13,976 bases of DNA from Dehalococcoidia bacterium. Its GTDB lineage: Bacteria > Chloroflexota > Dehalococcoidia > Tepidiformales > Tepidiformaceae. The translations under genes and the position numbers were made by a program. The notes under the pieces are model-generated. The model saw only the letters and a list, made by a program, of their open reading frames with translations. It was not told the DNA's origin and did not search any database. Position 1 is the first letter of the stretch; each line of letters opens with the position of its first letter. The stretch spans positions 1 through 13,976 of the forward strand of contig VXRS01000128.1 of assembly GCA_009838385.1 (NCBI GenBank). Direction: 5' to 3'. Of the stretch, positions 1-7,096 are shown in pieces.

Positions 1-83
1 CCTACATCGTGACGCACAAGGAACAGAAGGCGATGGTCGAGGGCCGCTTCAACCCAATCCTGGAGGCGTTCGACCGGCTGTAG
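1..83 (+). CDS. 3' end of an unidentified protein (partial)
   Basis: An open frame enters from the left edge in the third reading frame and ends at the TAG at 81-83. It encodes about 26 residues, beginning YIVTHKEQKAMVEG and ending ILEAFDRL, with a charged, helix-like composition typical of a soluble protein's C-terminus. The piece is too short to assign a family. The 92-104 inverted repeat (6-nt arms GGGAGC/GCTCCC, one-base spacer) follows the stop but lacks a T-tract, so it is not a convincing terminator. Confidence 0.6.
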   Translation, partial: YIVTHKEQKAMVEGRFNPILEAFDRL

Positions 84-104
84 GGCTACGCGGGAGCTGC
101 TCCC

Positions 105-122
105 TGATGTAAGCTTACATCA
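105..122. promoter_or_regulatory. 18-bp perfect palindrome: probable vapBC operator and -10 region
   Basis: The sequence TGATGTAAGCTTACATCA reads identically on both strands and ends on the A of the vapB start codon (122). A -10-like TAAGCT occupies 110-115, which would put the transcription start at about 122, the start codon itself. No Shine-Dalgarno is present. VapB-type antitoxins with a ribbon-helix-helix fold, alone or with toxin, typically bind such palindromes to repress their own operon. A second small dyad (92-104) lies just upstream and could be an accessory site. The palindrome is seen directly; the operator role is inferred. Confidence 0.75.
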
Positions 123-376
123 TGAGCCACCGGACTCAGGTCACGCTGACAGACGAGCAATACGCGCTGCTGTGCGCCGAGTCACGCCGCACCGGGGTCG
201 GCCTCGCGGAGCTTGTGCGTCGAGCGATCGACCGCAGCTACGGTCAGGCGACCATCGAGGAGCGGTTGCAGGCGCTGAACGACAGCTTCGGCGCCTGGAA
301 GGACCGCGACTTCGACGGGGAACAGTACGTCGAGCGCCTGCGGCGGGGCATGGGCCGCCGCCTCGGTAGTGGATGA
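122..376 (+). CDS. vapB: VapB-type ribbon-helix-helix antitoxin
   Basis: This 84-residue protein is the likely antitoxin of a type II pair. Its first ~40 residues show the ribbon-helix-helix pattern: a short beta strand (TQVTLTDEQ), then helix A, a turn (TGV) and helix B (LAELVRRAIDRSYG). The C-terminal half is charged with aromatic residues (FGAWKDRDFDGEQYVERL), as expected of the segment that wraps the toxin. Its ATG lies at the edge of an 18-bp palindrome with no Shine-Dalgarno, so translation is probably leaderless. The stop overlaps the next start as ATGA (373-376), which implies translational coupling to the toxin. The family assignment rests on fold pattern and partner gene. Confidence 0.85.
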   Translation: MSHRTQVTLTDEQYALLCAESRRTGVGLAELVRRAIDRSYGQATIEERLQALNDSFGAWKDRDFDGEQYVERLRRGMGRRLGSG

Positions 377-753
377 CCATCGTCGTCGACACGTCCGTGC
401 TCATCCAGGTTCTTCGAGGCGACACGGACGCCCAGTCGGCCCTGGAGTTCGCCATCCGGAGCGGCGACCGCGTCACCGCTTCCGTGCTCAGCAGGGTTGA
501 AGTGCTTGCCGGCATGCGGCCGGACGAGGCGCACGAGACCCAGCGCCTGTTCGAGAGCCTTGAGTGGATCGGCGTCGATTCTGAGCTTGCGGACCGCGCC
601 GGCGAGCTTGCCAGCAGCTACCTACGGTCCCACCCGGGAATTGATCCCGTCGACTACGTCATCGCCGCGACGAGCGAGCACCTCGGCGCAGCGCTGTGGA
701 CTCACAACCTCAAGCACTTCCCCATGTTCCCGGGACTCCAGCGGCCGTACTAG
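373..753 (+). CDS. vapC: VapC-type PIN-domain ribonuclease toxin
   Basis: This 126-residue protein has the usual length of VapC toxins, Mg2+-dependent RNases that cut tRNA or rRNA when freed from VapB. The acidic PIN residues are visible: Asp6 in MTIVVDTSVLI, Glu43 in SRVEVLAG, and Asp91/Asp94 in GIDPVDYVIAAT. The C-terminal motif reads LWTHNLKHFPMF, with Asn112 near where many members keep an acidic residue; this is tolerated in the family. The gene overlaps vapB by four bases. Its TAG shares the CTAG tetramer 750-753 with the stop of the opposing crotonase gene. The specific RNA target cannot be read from the sequence. Confidence 0.9.
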   Translation: MTIVVDTSVLIQVLRGDTDAQSALEFAIRSGDRVTASVLSRVEVLAGMRPDEAHETQRLFESLEWIGVDSELADRAGELASSYLRSHPGIDPVDYVIAATSEHLGAALWTHNLKHFPMFPGLQRPY

Positions 754-1535
754 CGCCCCTTGAACTCCGGCTCGCGGCGCTCGACGAAGGCGGCAGCGGC
801 GTTCCTGAAGTCGTCGGTCTTCGAGGCGGCAATCATGTTGCCCGCCTCGAAGGTGAGCGTCTCCGCGAAGGTGTGCGTCGCTCCGTAGGCAAAATTGCGC
901 TTCATGCGCGCGAAGGCGGCAGTGGGGCCTGCAGCGAGCTTTGTTGCGAGAGCCATGGCCTCGTCGCGCAGGGCGCCGTCGGGGACGACCCGGTTGACGA
1001 CGCCGAGGCGCAGGGCCGTGGCCGCGTCGATCTGGGAGCCGAGCAGGTAGAGCTCCTTCGCCTTCGCCACGCCCACGATGCGCTCGAGCTGCCAGCTCCC
1101 GCCGAAGTCTCCCGTGAGGCCGACGCGCCCGAAGGCGGTCACGAAGCGCGAGCTCGCACCGGCGAGCCGGATGTCGGCGGCGAGGGCGAGGGAGAAGCCG
1201 GCGCCAGCGGCTGCGCCGTTGACGGCCGCGATGGTGGGCTTCGGCATCTCCGCGAGCAGCCGCGAGATCTCCTCAAAGCGGCGAAGGACGGCGGTGCTGC
1301 CGAGGGGGTCGAGTCCGTCGCCGGCGCCGATGCTCTTGAGATCGCCGCCCGAGCAGAAAGCGCGGCCTGCGCCCTTCACCACCACGCAGCGCACCGCCTC
1401 GTCGTCCGCCGCGTCCTGGCCGCGGGCGACGAGCGCATCGAGCAGCTCGCCGCTCATGGCGTTGAGCGCATCGGGGCGGTTCAGCGTGATGACGCCGACG
1501 GCGCCGTCGGTCTCGTAGCGCACGGTCTCGGACAT
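750..1535 (-). CDS. Crotonase-superfamily acyl-CoA isomerase, PaaG-like
   Basis: This 261-residue protein has the full crotonase fold. The oxyanion-hole segments are AFCSGGDLKSI (about 59-69) and AAVNGAAAGAGFSLALAADI (about 103-122). The two catalytic glutamates of true enoyl-CoA hydratases are missing: Ser115 and Phe135 occupy their places. An aspartate is present instead at Asp143 in GLTGDFGGSWQL, matching the segment that carries the catalytic Asp of PaaG-type isomerases; the C-terminus (REPEFKGR) also resembles PaaG. I therefore favour 2,3- to 3,4-enoyl-CoA isomerase or epoxyphenylacetyl-CoA isomerase over hydratase. The neighbourhood has no other phenylacetate genes, so the substrate is unknown. 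A good Shine-Dalgarno (AAGGAGG, 1544-1550) precedes the ATG, and the gene follows obg by 50 bases. Confidence 0.85.
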   Translation of the reverse strand: MSETVRYETDGAVGVITLNRPDALNAMSGELLDALVARGQDAADDEAVRCVVVKGAGRAFCSGGDLKSIGAGDGLDPLGSTAVLRRFEEISRLLAEMPKPTIAAVNGAAAGAGFSLALAADIRLAGASSRFVTAFGRVGLTGDFGGSWQLERIVGVAKAKELYLLGSQIDAATALRLGVVNRVVPDGALRDEAMALATKLAAGPTAAFARMKRNFAYGATHTFAETLTFEAGNMIAASKTDDFRNAAAAFVERREPEFKGR

Positions 1536-1541
1536 GGGGAG

Positions 1542-1565
1542 GGCCTCCTTCGGGCAGGGGAGGCC
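1542..1565 (-). promoter_or_regulatory. Hairpin covering the Shine-Dalgarno of the crotonase gene
   Basis: On the minus strand GGCCTCC (1565-1559) is the perfect complement of GGAGGCC (1548-1542), with a 10-nt loop. The second arm contains the GGAGG that precedes the crotonase ATG at 1535. The stem begins about 20 nt beyond the obg stop codon. Ribosomes ending on obg could open it, so it may couple or limit translation of the second gene. The stem is seen; the regulatory role is inferred. Confidence 0.45.
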
Positions 1566-1585
1566 ATTCTAGCGCGCGGGGCCGC

Positions 1586-2845
1586 TCACTCCCGCCAGGC
1601 GATATCGACCTCGCCGAAGCGCACGGTATCGCCCTCGGCGACGCCTTCACGCCGCAGGGCGCGGGCCACGCCCCAGCGGGTCAGGCGGCGGTCGACCTCG
1701 TCGCGGGCGCCGTCCATCTCGAAGTCCATCATCTCGATGAAGGTCACCACCCGCTGGCCCTCCACGGCGAACAGGCCGGGGCCTTTCCTCACGACCGTGA
1801 AGCGCTCCTCCGGCTGCGGGCGGACAACGGGCAGAACCTCGGGCGGACGAGAGGCGGCGCGCTCGCGTTCCTCGCTGACCAACGCCATGAGCTCCGCGAC
1901 GAGGGCATCCGTGCCCTGCCCCGCCTGCGCCGAGATGGTCGCGACCGGCGCACCGATGTGCGCCTCGAGCGTGTCGGCAGCATCGCGCGCGATCTCCTCG
2001 TCGAGGTCTGACTTCGTGACCGCCACGACGCGGGGAATGTCCGCGAGCAGGTTGTCGTAGGTGCGCACCTCGGTCTCGATGAGCTCGTAGTCGGTCACCG
2101 GGTCGATGGAACTGCAGTCGACCACGTGCAGGAGGACGCGGCAGCGGCGCACGTGCTTCAGGAACTCGAAGCCGAGGCCGTAGCCCTCGCTCGCGCCCTC
2201 GATGAGCCCGGGTAGATCGGCCAGGGTGAAGCGCTCGTAGCCGACGCTGACGACGCCGAGCATCGGCTCGAGGGTCGTGAACGGGTACTCGGCGATCTTC
2301 GGCTTGGCGTGGGAGACGGCCGCGAGGAGCGTGGACTTGCCCGCGTTCGGGAGGCCCAGCAGGCCGACGTCCGCGAGCAGGCGCAGGTCGAGCCGGAGGG
2401 CGACGGATTCGCCGACGTGGCCGCGCTGGGAATAGTGGGGGGCCTGGTTCGTGCTCGTCGCGAAGCGCTTGTTGCCCCAGCCGCCGCGTCCTCCCCAGGC
2501 GACGAGCGCCGTCGCCCCGGGCTCGGCGAGGTCGGCCAGGGGTTCTCCCGTCTCGCTCTCAAAGGCGATGGTCCCGGCGGGCACGTCGAGGGTCAGGTCA
2601 TCGCCCTGGGGGCCGGCCTGGAGCTTTGGGCCGCCGGGCCCTCCGTTCCCCGCACGGAACCGCCGGCGCCCCCGGTACTGCTCGAGTGTGTACACATCAT
2701 CGACCGCGCGCAGGTAGATACGGCCCCCCCGGCCACCGTCGCCTCCGTCGGGCCCACCGAGGGGCACGAACTTCTCCCGGTGAAACGTGGCTGCGCCGTC
2801 ACCCCCCGTTCCGCCTTCCACTGTGATCAGCACGCTATCGAACAT
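1586..2845 (-). CDS. obg: Obg/CgtA GTPase, ribosome assembly
   Basis: This 419-residue protein is a complete Obg GTPase, which binds 50S ribosomal precursors and links ribosome assembly to guanine-nucleotide levels. The glycine-rich Obg fold spans about 1-158 (GGTGGDGAATF, GGPDGGDGGRGG, GNGGPGG). The G domain follows with G1 GLPNAGKST (164-172), switch I YPFTTLEP (187-194) and G3 DLPG (210-213). G4 is TKSD (277-280) instead of the usual NKxD, and G5 is ISAQ (304-307). The C-terminal OCT domain spans about 345-416. The ATG gives the family's normal start (MFDSVLITVEGG). It has no Shine-Dalgarno but a TAGGAT box ends 8 nt upstream, so the mRNA is probably leaderless. It likely heads an operon with the downstream crotonase gene. 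Confidence 0.97.
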   Translation of the reverse strand: MFDSVLITVEGGTGGDGAATFHREKFVPLGGPDGGDGGRGGRIYLRAVDDVYTLEQYRGRRRFRAGNGGPGGPKLQAGPQGDDLTLDVPAGTIAFESETGEPLADLAEPGATALVAWGGRGGWGNKRFATSTNQAPHYSQRGHVGESVALRLDLRLLADVGLLGLPNAGKSTLLAAVSHAKPKIAEYPFTTLEPMLGVVSVGYERFTLADLPGLIEGASEGYGLGFEFLKHVRRCRVLLHVVDCSSIDPVTDYELIETEVRTYDNLLADIPRVVAVTKSDLDEEIARDAADTLEAHIGAPVATISAQAGQGTDALVAELMALVSEERERAASRPPEVLPVVRPQPEERFTVVRKGPGLFAVEGQRVVTFIEMMDFEMDGARDEVDRRLTRWGVARALRREGVAEGDTVRFGEVDIAWRE

Positions 2846-3091
2846 CGGAACCGATCCTAGCTAACGAAGAGGTGAAGGGGATGAAGGTGACGGTGAGCCG
2901 TGCGGGATTGTTCAGGTTGTCGCGAACCAGCCTGTAGGGGCGCGCCTGACAAGAACGCCGCCCAGTGCGGGAACCGTGCGGAGCGGCGCGTGGCCTGATG
3001 TGCGGTTCAGGGGGTGTCAGCGCGGGCAGGCCGCGAGTCACCACGAGACGTACAGGATTCCGCACGAGAGCCGCCGGGTTTCCGAACGGGG
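2846..3091 (+). other. Intergenic region with possible degenerate group II intron 3' end (domain V/VI-like)
   Basis: No gene is convincing in these 246 bases. From 2971 to 3008 a hairpin has lower arms GAACCG and CGGTTC (2971-2976 with 3003-3008) extended by wobble pairs, directly followed by AGGGGGTG. This layout resembles domain V of bacterial group II introns (GAGCCG...CGGTTC then a G-run). A second stem-loop follows (GGTG 3012-3015 / CACC 3039-3042 outside, CGCGG 3020-3024 / CCGCG 3030-3034 inside), resembling domain VI. Against it, the hairpin is 38 nt rather than 34, the base triad reads AAC rather than AGC or CGC, and no maturase gene is nearby. It would be a relic at best; another structured RNA is possible. 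Confidence 0.3.
2854..2859 (-). promoter_or_regulatory. -10 box of the obg promoter (leaderless start)
   Basis: TAGGAT on the minus strand lies 8 nt before the obg ATG, placing transcription start within about two bases of the start codon. I see no convincing -35 element. No Shine-Dalgarno lies in the gap, which supports leaderless translation. Confidence 0.5.
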
Positions 3092-5062
3092 CTACTTGCC
3101 GCCCGCTGGCTGCGGAGCGGTGCCGCCGATGTCGCCCACATCCCCGCGGCGGCGGCGGATGACCGCCTCGTCCTCGCCGAGGGAGGCGTCCTGCTCCTGC
3201 TCGTAGGTCATCTTGTAGAGGCGCGCGTAGACGCCGTCCCGGGCGAGCAGCTCGTCGTGCGTGCCGATCTCGACCATGCGTCCGTTCTCGAGGACGACGA
3301 TGCGGCTAGCCTCGCGGATGGTGGAGAGGCGGTGGGCGATGACGAACGAGGTCCGGTTCTGGAGCAGGTTGCGCAGGGCGCGCTGGATGATGACCTCGGT
3401 CTGGGTGTCCACGTAGGCCGTGGCCTCGTCGAGGATGAGGATGCGGGGGGCGGCCAGCACGGCGCGGGCGAAGCTGAGGAGCTGGCGCTGGCCCACGGAG
3501 ATGTTCTGGCCGCGCTGGTGCAGCTCGTGGTTGTAGGCGCCAGGCAGGCGCGAGATGAAGTCGTGGGCGCCGACCGCCCTCGAGGCCTCCTCGATCTCCG
3601 CGTCGGTGGCGCCCGGCTTCCCGTACTCGATGTTCTCGCGGATGGTGCCGCTGAAGAGGTAAGGCTGCTGCAGGACCACGCCCATGAACTGGGTGAGCGA
3701 GCGGCGCTTGATGTCGCGCACGTCGTGCCCGTCGATGCGGATGGAGCCATCGGAGACGTCGTAGCCGCGGCTGATGAGCGTCGTGATCGTGGTCTTGCCC
3801 GAGCCGGTGTGGCCCACGAGCGCGATCGTCTCCCCGGGCTCGACGTGCAGCTCGAAGTCCTGGAGCACGGGCACGCCTTCGACGTAGTGGAACTGGACGT
3901 CGTCGAAGTCGACGCGGCCCTCGACGTCGGTGAGCTCGATGGCGTCGTCGCGGTCGCGGATGCGGGGGACGGTCTCGAGCACCTCGAAGATGCGTTGCCC
4001 GCCGGCCATGGCGCGCTGCAGCATCGTGTACTGCATCACCAGGTCACGGATCGGCTCGAAGAAGCGGAGGATGAGGAGGATGAAGAGGACGATGGCGCCC
4101 ACGATGGCGGCGGCCTCGTCCCGGTCGAGGGAGCCGGAGGCGAGGGCGCGCCAGCCGGCGGCGATGAGCACGGCCGCCGTCGAGATGGCGATGCAGAGCT
4201 CGATGAGGGGCACCACCACCGCCGTGAGCGTTCCCGCCCAGATGTTGGCGTTGCGGTTCTCCTGGTTCATGACGTCGAAGCGCTTGGCGTTTTCGTCTTC
4301 CCGGTTGAGGGACTGCACGGTGCGCACGCCGGCCAGGCTCTCGCCAAGGTTTCCGTAGAGCTCGCTGATGCGGATGCGCACGTTGATGAAGGCCTCGCGC
4401 GCGTAGCGGGCCCAGATGCTCAGCACGAAGATGAGCGGCGGCACCACGGCCAGTGTGTAGAGGGCCAGCTCCCAGTCCGAGTTCATGAGCAGGGTGACGG
4501 CGATGGCGATGCCGACGATGTCGGCGGCGAACGTAAGCGAGCCGGTGCTGAGGAGCTCCTGCATGACGGTCACGTCGCTCGTGAGGCGGGAGATCATGCG
4601 GCCCACCTCCATCTCGTCGTAGAACGAGAGGGAGAGGCCCTGCATGTGCTCGTACATCTCCGAGCGCAGCTCGTAGAGCATCTGCGTGCCGACGCGGGCC
4701 ATGATGAGCTGCTGGAACATCCCCGCAATCCACCCGAGCAGGCCCAGCCCTGCGAGCGTGCCCGCCCAGATGGGGATGCGACCGGCGTCGCCCGCGAGCG
4801 CGTCGGCCGTGGCCTCGGCGATGAAGAAGGCGGGCACGTAAATGGAGACGGAGACCATGAGCATGCAGGCGAACGCGAAGATCAGCGCCCGCCGCCTGTG
4901 CTTCAGGTGGGGGATCATCTTGCGGACGACCTCGGCGTCGTACGGCTTGCCGAGGTACTCCTCGTCCCAGCCATCGACCCCGCGGTTGCCGCGCATCATG
5001 CCGCGCTGGCCGCCGATGCCGGAGCTGTAACCGCCCGCGCCGCCGCCGCCCCACATGCCCAT
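3092..5062 (-). CDS. ABC exporter half-transporter, subunit with the consensus Walker B/H-loop
   Basis: This 656-residue protein is a type IV ABC exporter half (six membrane helices at about 58-345, nucleotide-binding domain at about 383-620). Visible motifs are Walker A GHTGSGKTT (417-425), Q-loop Gln465, Walker B ILILDE with catalytic Glu546, and switch His577 in IAHRLSTI. Its signature motif is ISVGQ (521-525) instead of LSGGQ. That defect is complementary to the upstream subunit, so the two form a heterodimer like TM287/288 or BmrCD. The N-terminus is unusually glycine-rich (about 1-28) and the C-terminus has an Arg cluster (636-639). The ATG overlaps the upstream stop as TAATG, implying tight coupling. 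The substrate (drug, lipid or peptide) cannot be told. Confidence 0.93.
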   Translation of the reverse strand: MGMWGGGGAGGYSSGIGGQRGMMRGNRGVDGWDEEYLGKPYDAEVVRKMIPHLKHRRRALIFAFACMLMVSVSIYVPAFFIAEATADALAGDAGRIPIWAGTLAGLGLLGWIAGMFQQLIMARVGTQMLYELRSEMYEHMQGLSLSFYDEMEVGRMISRLTSDVTVMQELLSTGSLTFAADIVGIAIAVTLLMNSDWELALYTLAVVPPLIFVLSIWARYAREAFINVRIRISELYGNLGESLAGVRTVQSLNREDENAKRFDVMNQENRNANIWAGTLTAVVVPLIELCIAISTAAVLIAAGWRALASGSLDRDEAAAIVGAIVLFILLILRFFEPIRDLVMQYTMLQRAMAGGQRIFEVLETVPRIRDRDDAIELTDVEGRVDFDDVQFHYVEGVPVLQDFELHVEPGETIALVGHTGSGKTTITTLISRGYDVSDGSIRIDGHDVRDIKRRSLTQFMGVVLQQPYLFSGTIRENIEYGKPGATDAEIEEASRAVGAHDFISRLPGAYNHELHQRGQNISVGQRQLLSFARAVLAAPRILILDEATAYVDTQTEVIIQRALRNLLQNRTSFVIAHRLSTIREASRIVVLENGRMVEIGTHDELLARDGVYARLYKMTYEQEQDASLGEDEAVIRRRRGDVGDIGGTAPQPAGGK

Positions 5063-6966
5063 TAGGACGCGCCTCCACTGCCGCCGGCGGGCTCGGCAAG
5101 CCCGGCGGGCTCCGGCTCGGACGCGGGCTCGGCGTCATCCTGCGCAGCCGTGGCGCCGGCCACCTCGCCAAGCGCCTCTTCCTGGTCGCGCAGCTCAAGG
5201 TCGTAGATAGACCGGTAGAGGCCCTCTTCCTCGAGCAGCTCCGTGTGCGTGCCGCGCTGGACGATCTCGCCCTGGTCGAGCACGAGAATCTCATCGGCGC
5301 GCATCACCGTGCGGAGGCGCTGCGCGATGACGAACGTCGTGCGGCCCTCCATCAGTGTCGCGAGCGCCTGCTGGATGAGGAACTCGGTCTGCGTGTCCAC
5401 GCTCGCCGTCGAGTCGTCGAAGATGAGGACGCGCGGGTCGAGGAGGAGCGTTCGCGCGATGGCGACGCGCTGGCGCTGGCCGCCGGAGAGCGTGACGCCG
5501 CGCTCGCCCACCCACTCGTCGTAGCCGTACGGCAGGCTCATGATGAAGTCGTGGATGCGAGCGGCCTTGGCGGCCGTCTCGATCTCTTCCTGCGTGGCGC
5601 CGGGCGCTCCGTAGGCGATGTTGTCCCGGATCGTGCCCACGAACAGGAAGACGTCCTGCTGCACGGCGCCGATGCTCGCCCGCAGGGAATCGAGCGTGAA
5701 GTTGCGAATGTCGACCCCGTCGATGGAGATGGAGCCCTCCGTCACGTCATAGAAGCGCGGGAGCAGGTTCACGACCGTGGACTTGCCGCTGCCGGTGGGC
5801 CCGAGCAGGGCGATGATCTTCCCCGGCGGCGCATCGATCTCGATGTCCTTGAGGACGGCGCTGACGTTGTCGTAGCCGAAGGAGACATTGCGGAAGCGGA
5901 CATGGCCGCTGGGGGAGCTGAGGGGTGTGGCGCTCGGGCGCTCCTCGACGGCGGAGCGGGCGTCGAGCACCTCGAAGACGCGTGTGCCCGCGGCGATGGC
6001 GCGCGAGAAGGAGGTGATCATGAAGCCGAGCATGCGCACCGGCATCTGCAGCAGCTGCAGGGCCACGAGGAAGAGGATGAGCTCGCCCGCGGCGAGGCTC
6101 CCCTGCGTGATGAACCAGGCGCCAACGCCCACGGTAGCCGCCACCTGGATGCCCGCAACGCCCTGGAGCAAGGGCGCGTGCCGCGCCATCAGCGTCGCCT
6201 GTGAGAGCTGGAGGTCGCGCTGCTCCTCGGCGGCGCGCCCGAACTTGGCCGCCTCGACGGGCTCGCGGCTGAAGGCCTTGACCACGCGGATGCCGCCCAG
6301 GCCCTCGTCGGCGACCTCGGTCATGCGCGCCTCGCTCTGCTGGATCTCGACCCAGAGGGGGCGCATCACGCGCTGCACCGCCCAGGAGCGCCAGGCGATG
6401 ATGGGCAGCGTGACGCAGCTCACGAGGGCGAGCTGCCAGTGGAAGAAGAACATCCCGCCCACGCCCACGATGATCATGAGGATGATCATCAGGAGCCGCA
6501 GCGAGGCCATCGACATGAACATGCGGATGGCCTCCACGTCCTGCGTGGCGCGGGACATGATCTGGCCGGTCTGCACCTTGTCGTGGTACGCGTAGCTGAG
6601 CCGCTGGACGGTGTCGTAGATCTGGTTGCGCAGGTCGTAGGCGATGCGCTGGCCGAGGCTCTCGCTGATGTACGTCTGCGCGAAGGCGGAGATGCCGCGG
6701 GCGACGGCGAATCCCACCACGAGCAGCGCCGCCAGGATGAGCGTGCTGCGATCGCCGGTGAAGGTGATGGAGTTGCCCTCGCGCACCGGGTCGAGGCCGA
6801 CATCGACCGCTATCTGGGCGAGGAAGGCGGAGCCCATGCCGAAGAGGGCCGCTCCGAGCATGGAGACGAGGCCAATAGCGAGCATCTTCCAGTAGGGGAT
6901 GGCGTAGCCCCAGAGGCGGAGGATGATGCGCAAGCCGGGCTCCCTTCGAAGCACTGACGCTACCAC
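5062..6966 (-). CDS. ABC exporter half-transporter, subunit with degenerate Walker B/H-loop
   Basis: This 634-residue membrane-spanning ATPase has transmembrane helices within about 27-320 and its nucleotide-binding domain at about 355-592. Walker A is GPTGSGKST (389-397) and the signature is a canonical LSGGQ (493-497). Walker B reads VLIFDD, with Asp518 replacing the catalytic Glu, and Gln549 replaces the switch His (IAQRL). These are the hallmarks of the non-hydrolysing site of heterodimeric exporters. The tail (about 600-634) is Ala/Glu/Pro-rich. The start is uncertain. The GTG at 6966 has no well-placed Shine-Dalgarno, whereas a TTG at 6933 (giving MRIILRLWGYAIPYWK) has AAGGGAG six bases upstream and a TAGCGT box at 6957-6962, and may be the true start. 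Confidence 0.93.
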   Translation of the reverse strand: MVASVLRREPGLRIILRLWGYAIPYWKMLAIGLVSMLGAALFGMGSAFLAQIAVDVGLDPVREGNSITFTGDRSTLILAALLVVGFAVARGISAFAQTYISESLGQRIAYDLRNQIYDTVQRLSYAYHDKVQTGQIMSRATQDVEAIRMFMSMASLRLLMIILMIIVGVGGMFFFHWQLALVSCVTLPIIAWRSWAVQRVMRPLWVEIQQSEARMTEVADEGLGGIRVVKAFSREPVEAAKFGRAAEEQRDLQLSQATLMARHAPLLQGVAGIQVAATVGVGAWFITQGSLAAGELILFLVALQLLQMPVRMLGFMITSFSRAIAAGTRVFEVLDARSAVEERPSATPLSSPSGHVRFRNVSFGYDNVSAVLKDIEIDAPPGKIIALLGPTGSGKSTVVNLLPRFYDVTEGSISIDGVDIRNFTLDSLRASIGAVQQDVFLFVGTIRDNIAYGAPGATQEEIETAAKAARIHDFIMSLPYGYDEWVGERGVTLSGGQRQRVAIARTLLLDPRVLIFDDSTASVDTQTEFLIQQALATLMEGRTTFVIAQRLRTVMRADEILVLDQGEIVQRGTHTELLEEEGLYRSIYDLELRDQEEALGEVAGATAAQDDAEPASEPEPAGLAEPAGGSGGAS

Positions 6967-7023
6967 ACCTTCACGCGAGGGTGAAATTTGGCAAGGGGGA
7001 TGGCGCCCCCACCGCGATCTCGC

Positions 7024-7052
7024 GCTAGCACTCTCGGCGGGAGAGTGCTAGC
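7024..7052. promoter_or_regulatory. CIRCE element, HrcA operator of groESL
   Basis: The inverted repeat GCTAGCACTC and GAGTGCTAGC has 10-bp perfect arms around a 9-base spacer. It matches the CIRCE consensus TTAGCACTC-N9-GAGTGCTAA except at the outermost bases. HrcA repressor binds CIRCE and releases it on heat stress. It lies 45 bp before groES, and 57 bp from the start of the divergent ABC operon, so it could influence both. A candidate -10, TAGCAT (7049-7054), overlaps the right arm, which would let HrcA block polymerase. hrcA is not in this window. Confidence 0.95.
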
Positions 7053-7096
7053 ATGCTCGGCACGCTCATTTTCAAAACAGCGTTTGGAGGAAATCC

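Noticed and set aside
92..104. Terminator for the gene ending at 83
   Set aside because: The stem is only six base pairs with a one-base loop and no T-run; it is noted instead as a possible accessory operator.
696..2060. 454-codon + strand frame across the crotonase and obg genes
   Set aside because: It is antisense to two well-conserved genes, has no domain, and starts inside vapC.
2881..2937. 18-codon frame MKVTVSRAGLF... with an upstream purine-rich stretch
   Set aside because: Too short, no conserved pattern, and it lies in the region that may be an intron relic or structured RNA.
3014..5065. 683-codon open frame on the + strand opposite the ABC exporter gene
   Set aside because: Composition is Val/Asp/Glu/His-rich, as expected from the antisense of a GC-rich gene, with no domain and no start signal. 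The minus-strand frame has full ABC motifs.
6995..7010. GGGGG/CCCCC hairpin upstream of groESL as a terminator
   Set aside because: It lies between two divergent starts, so no transcript is expected to end there, and it has no T-tract.
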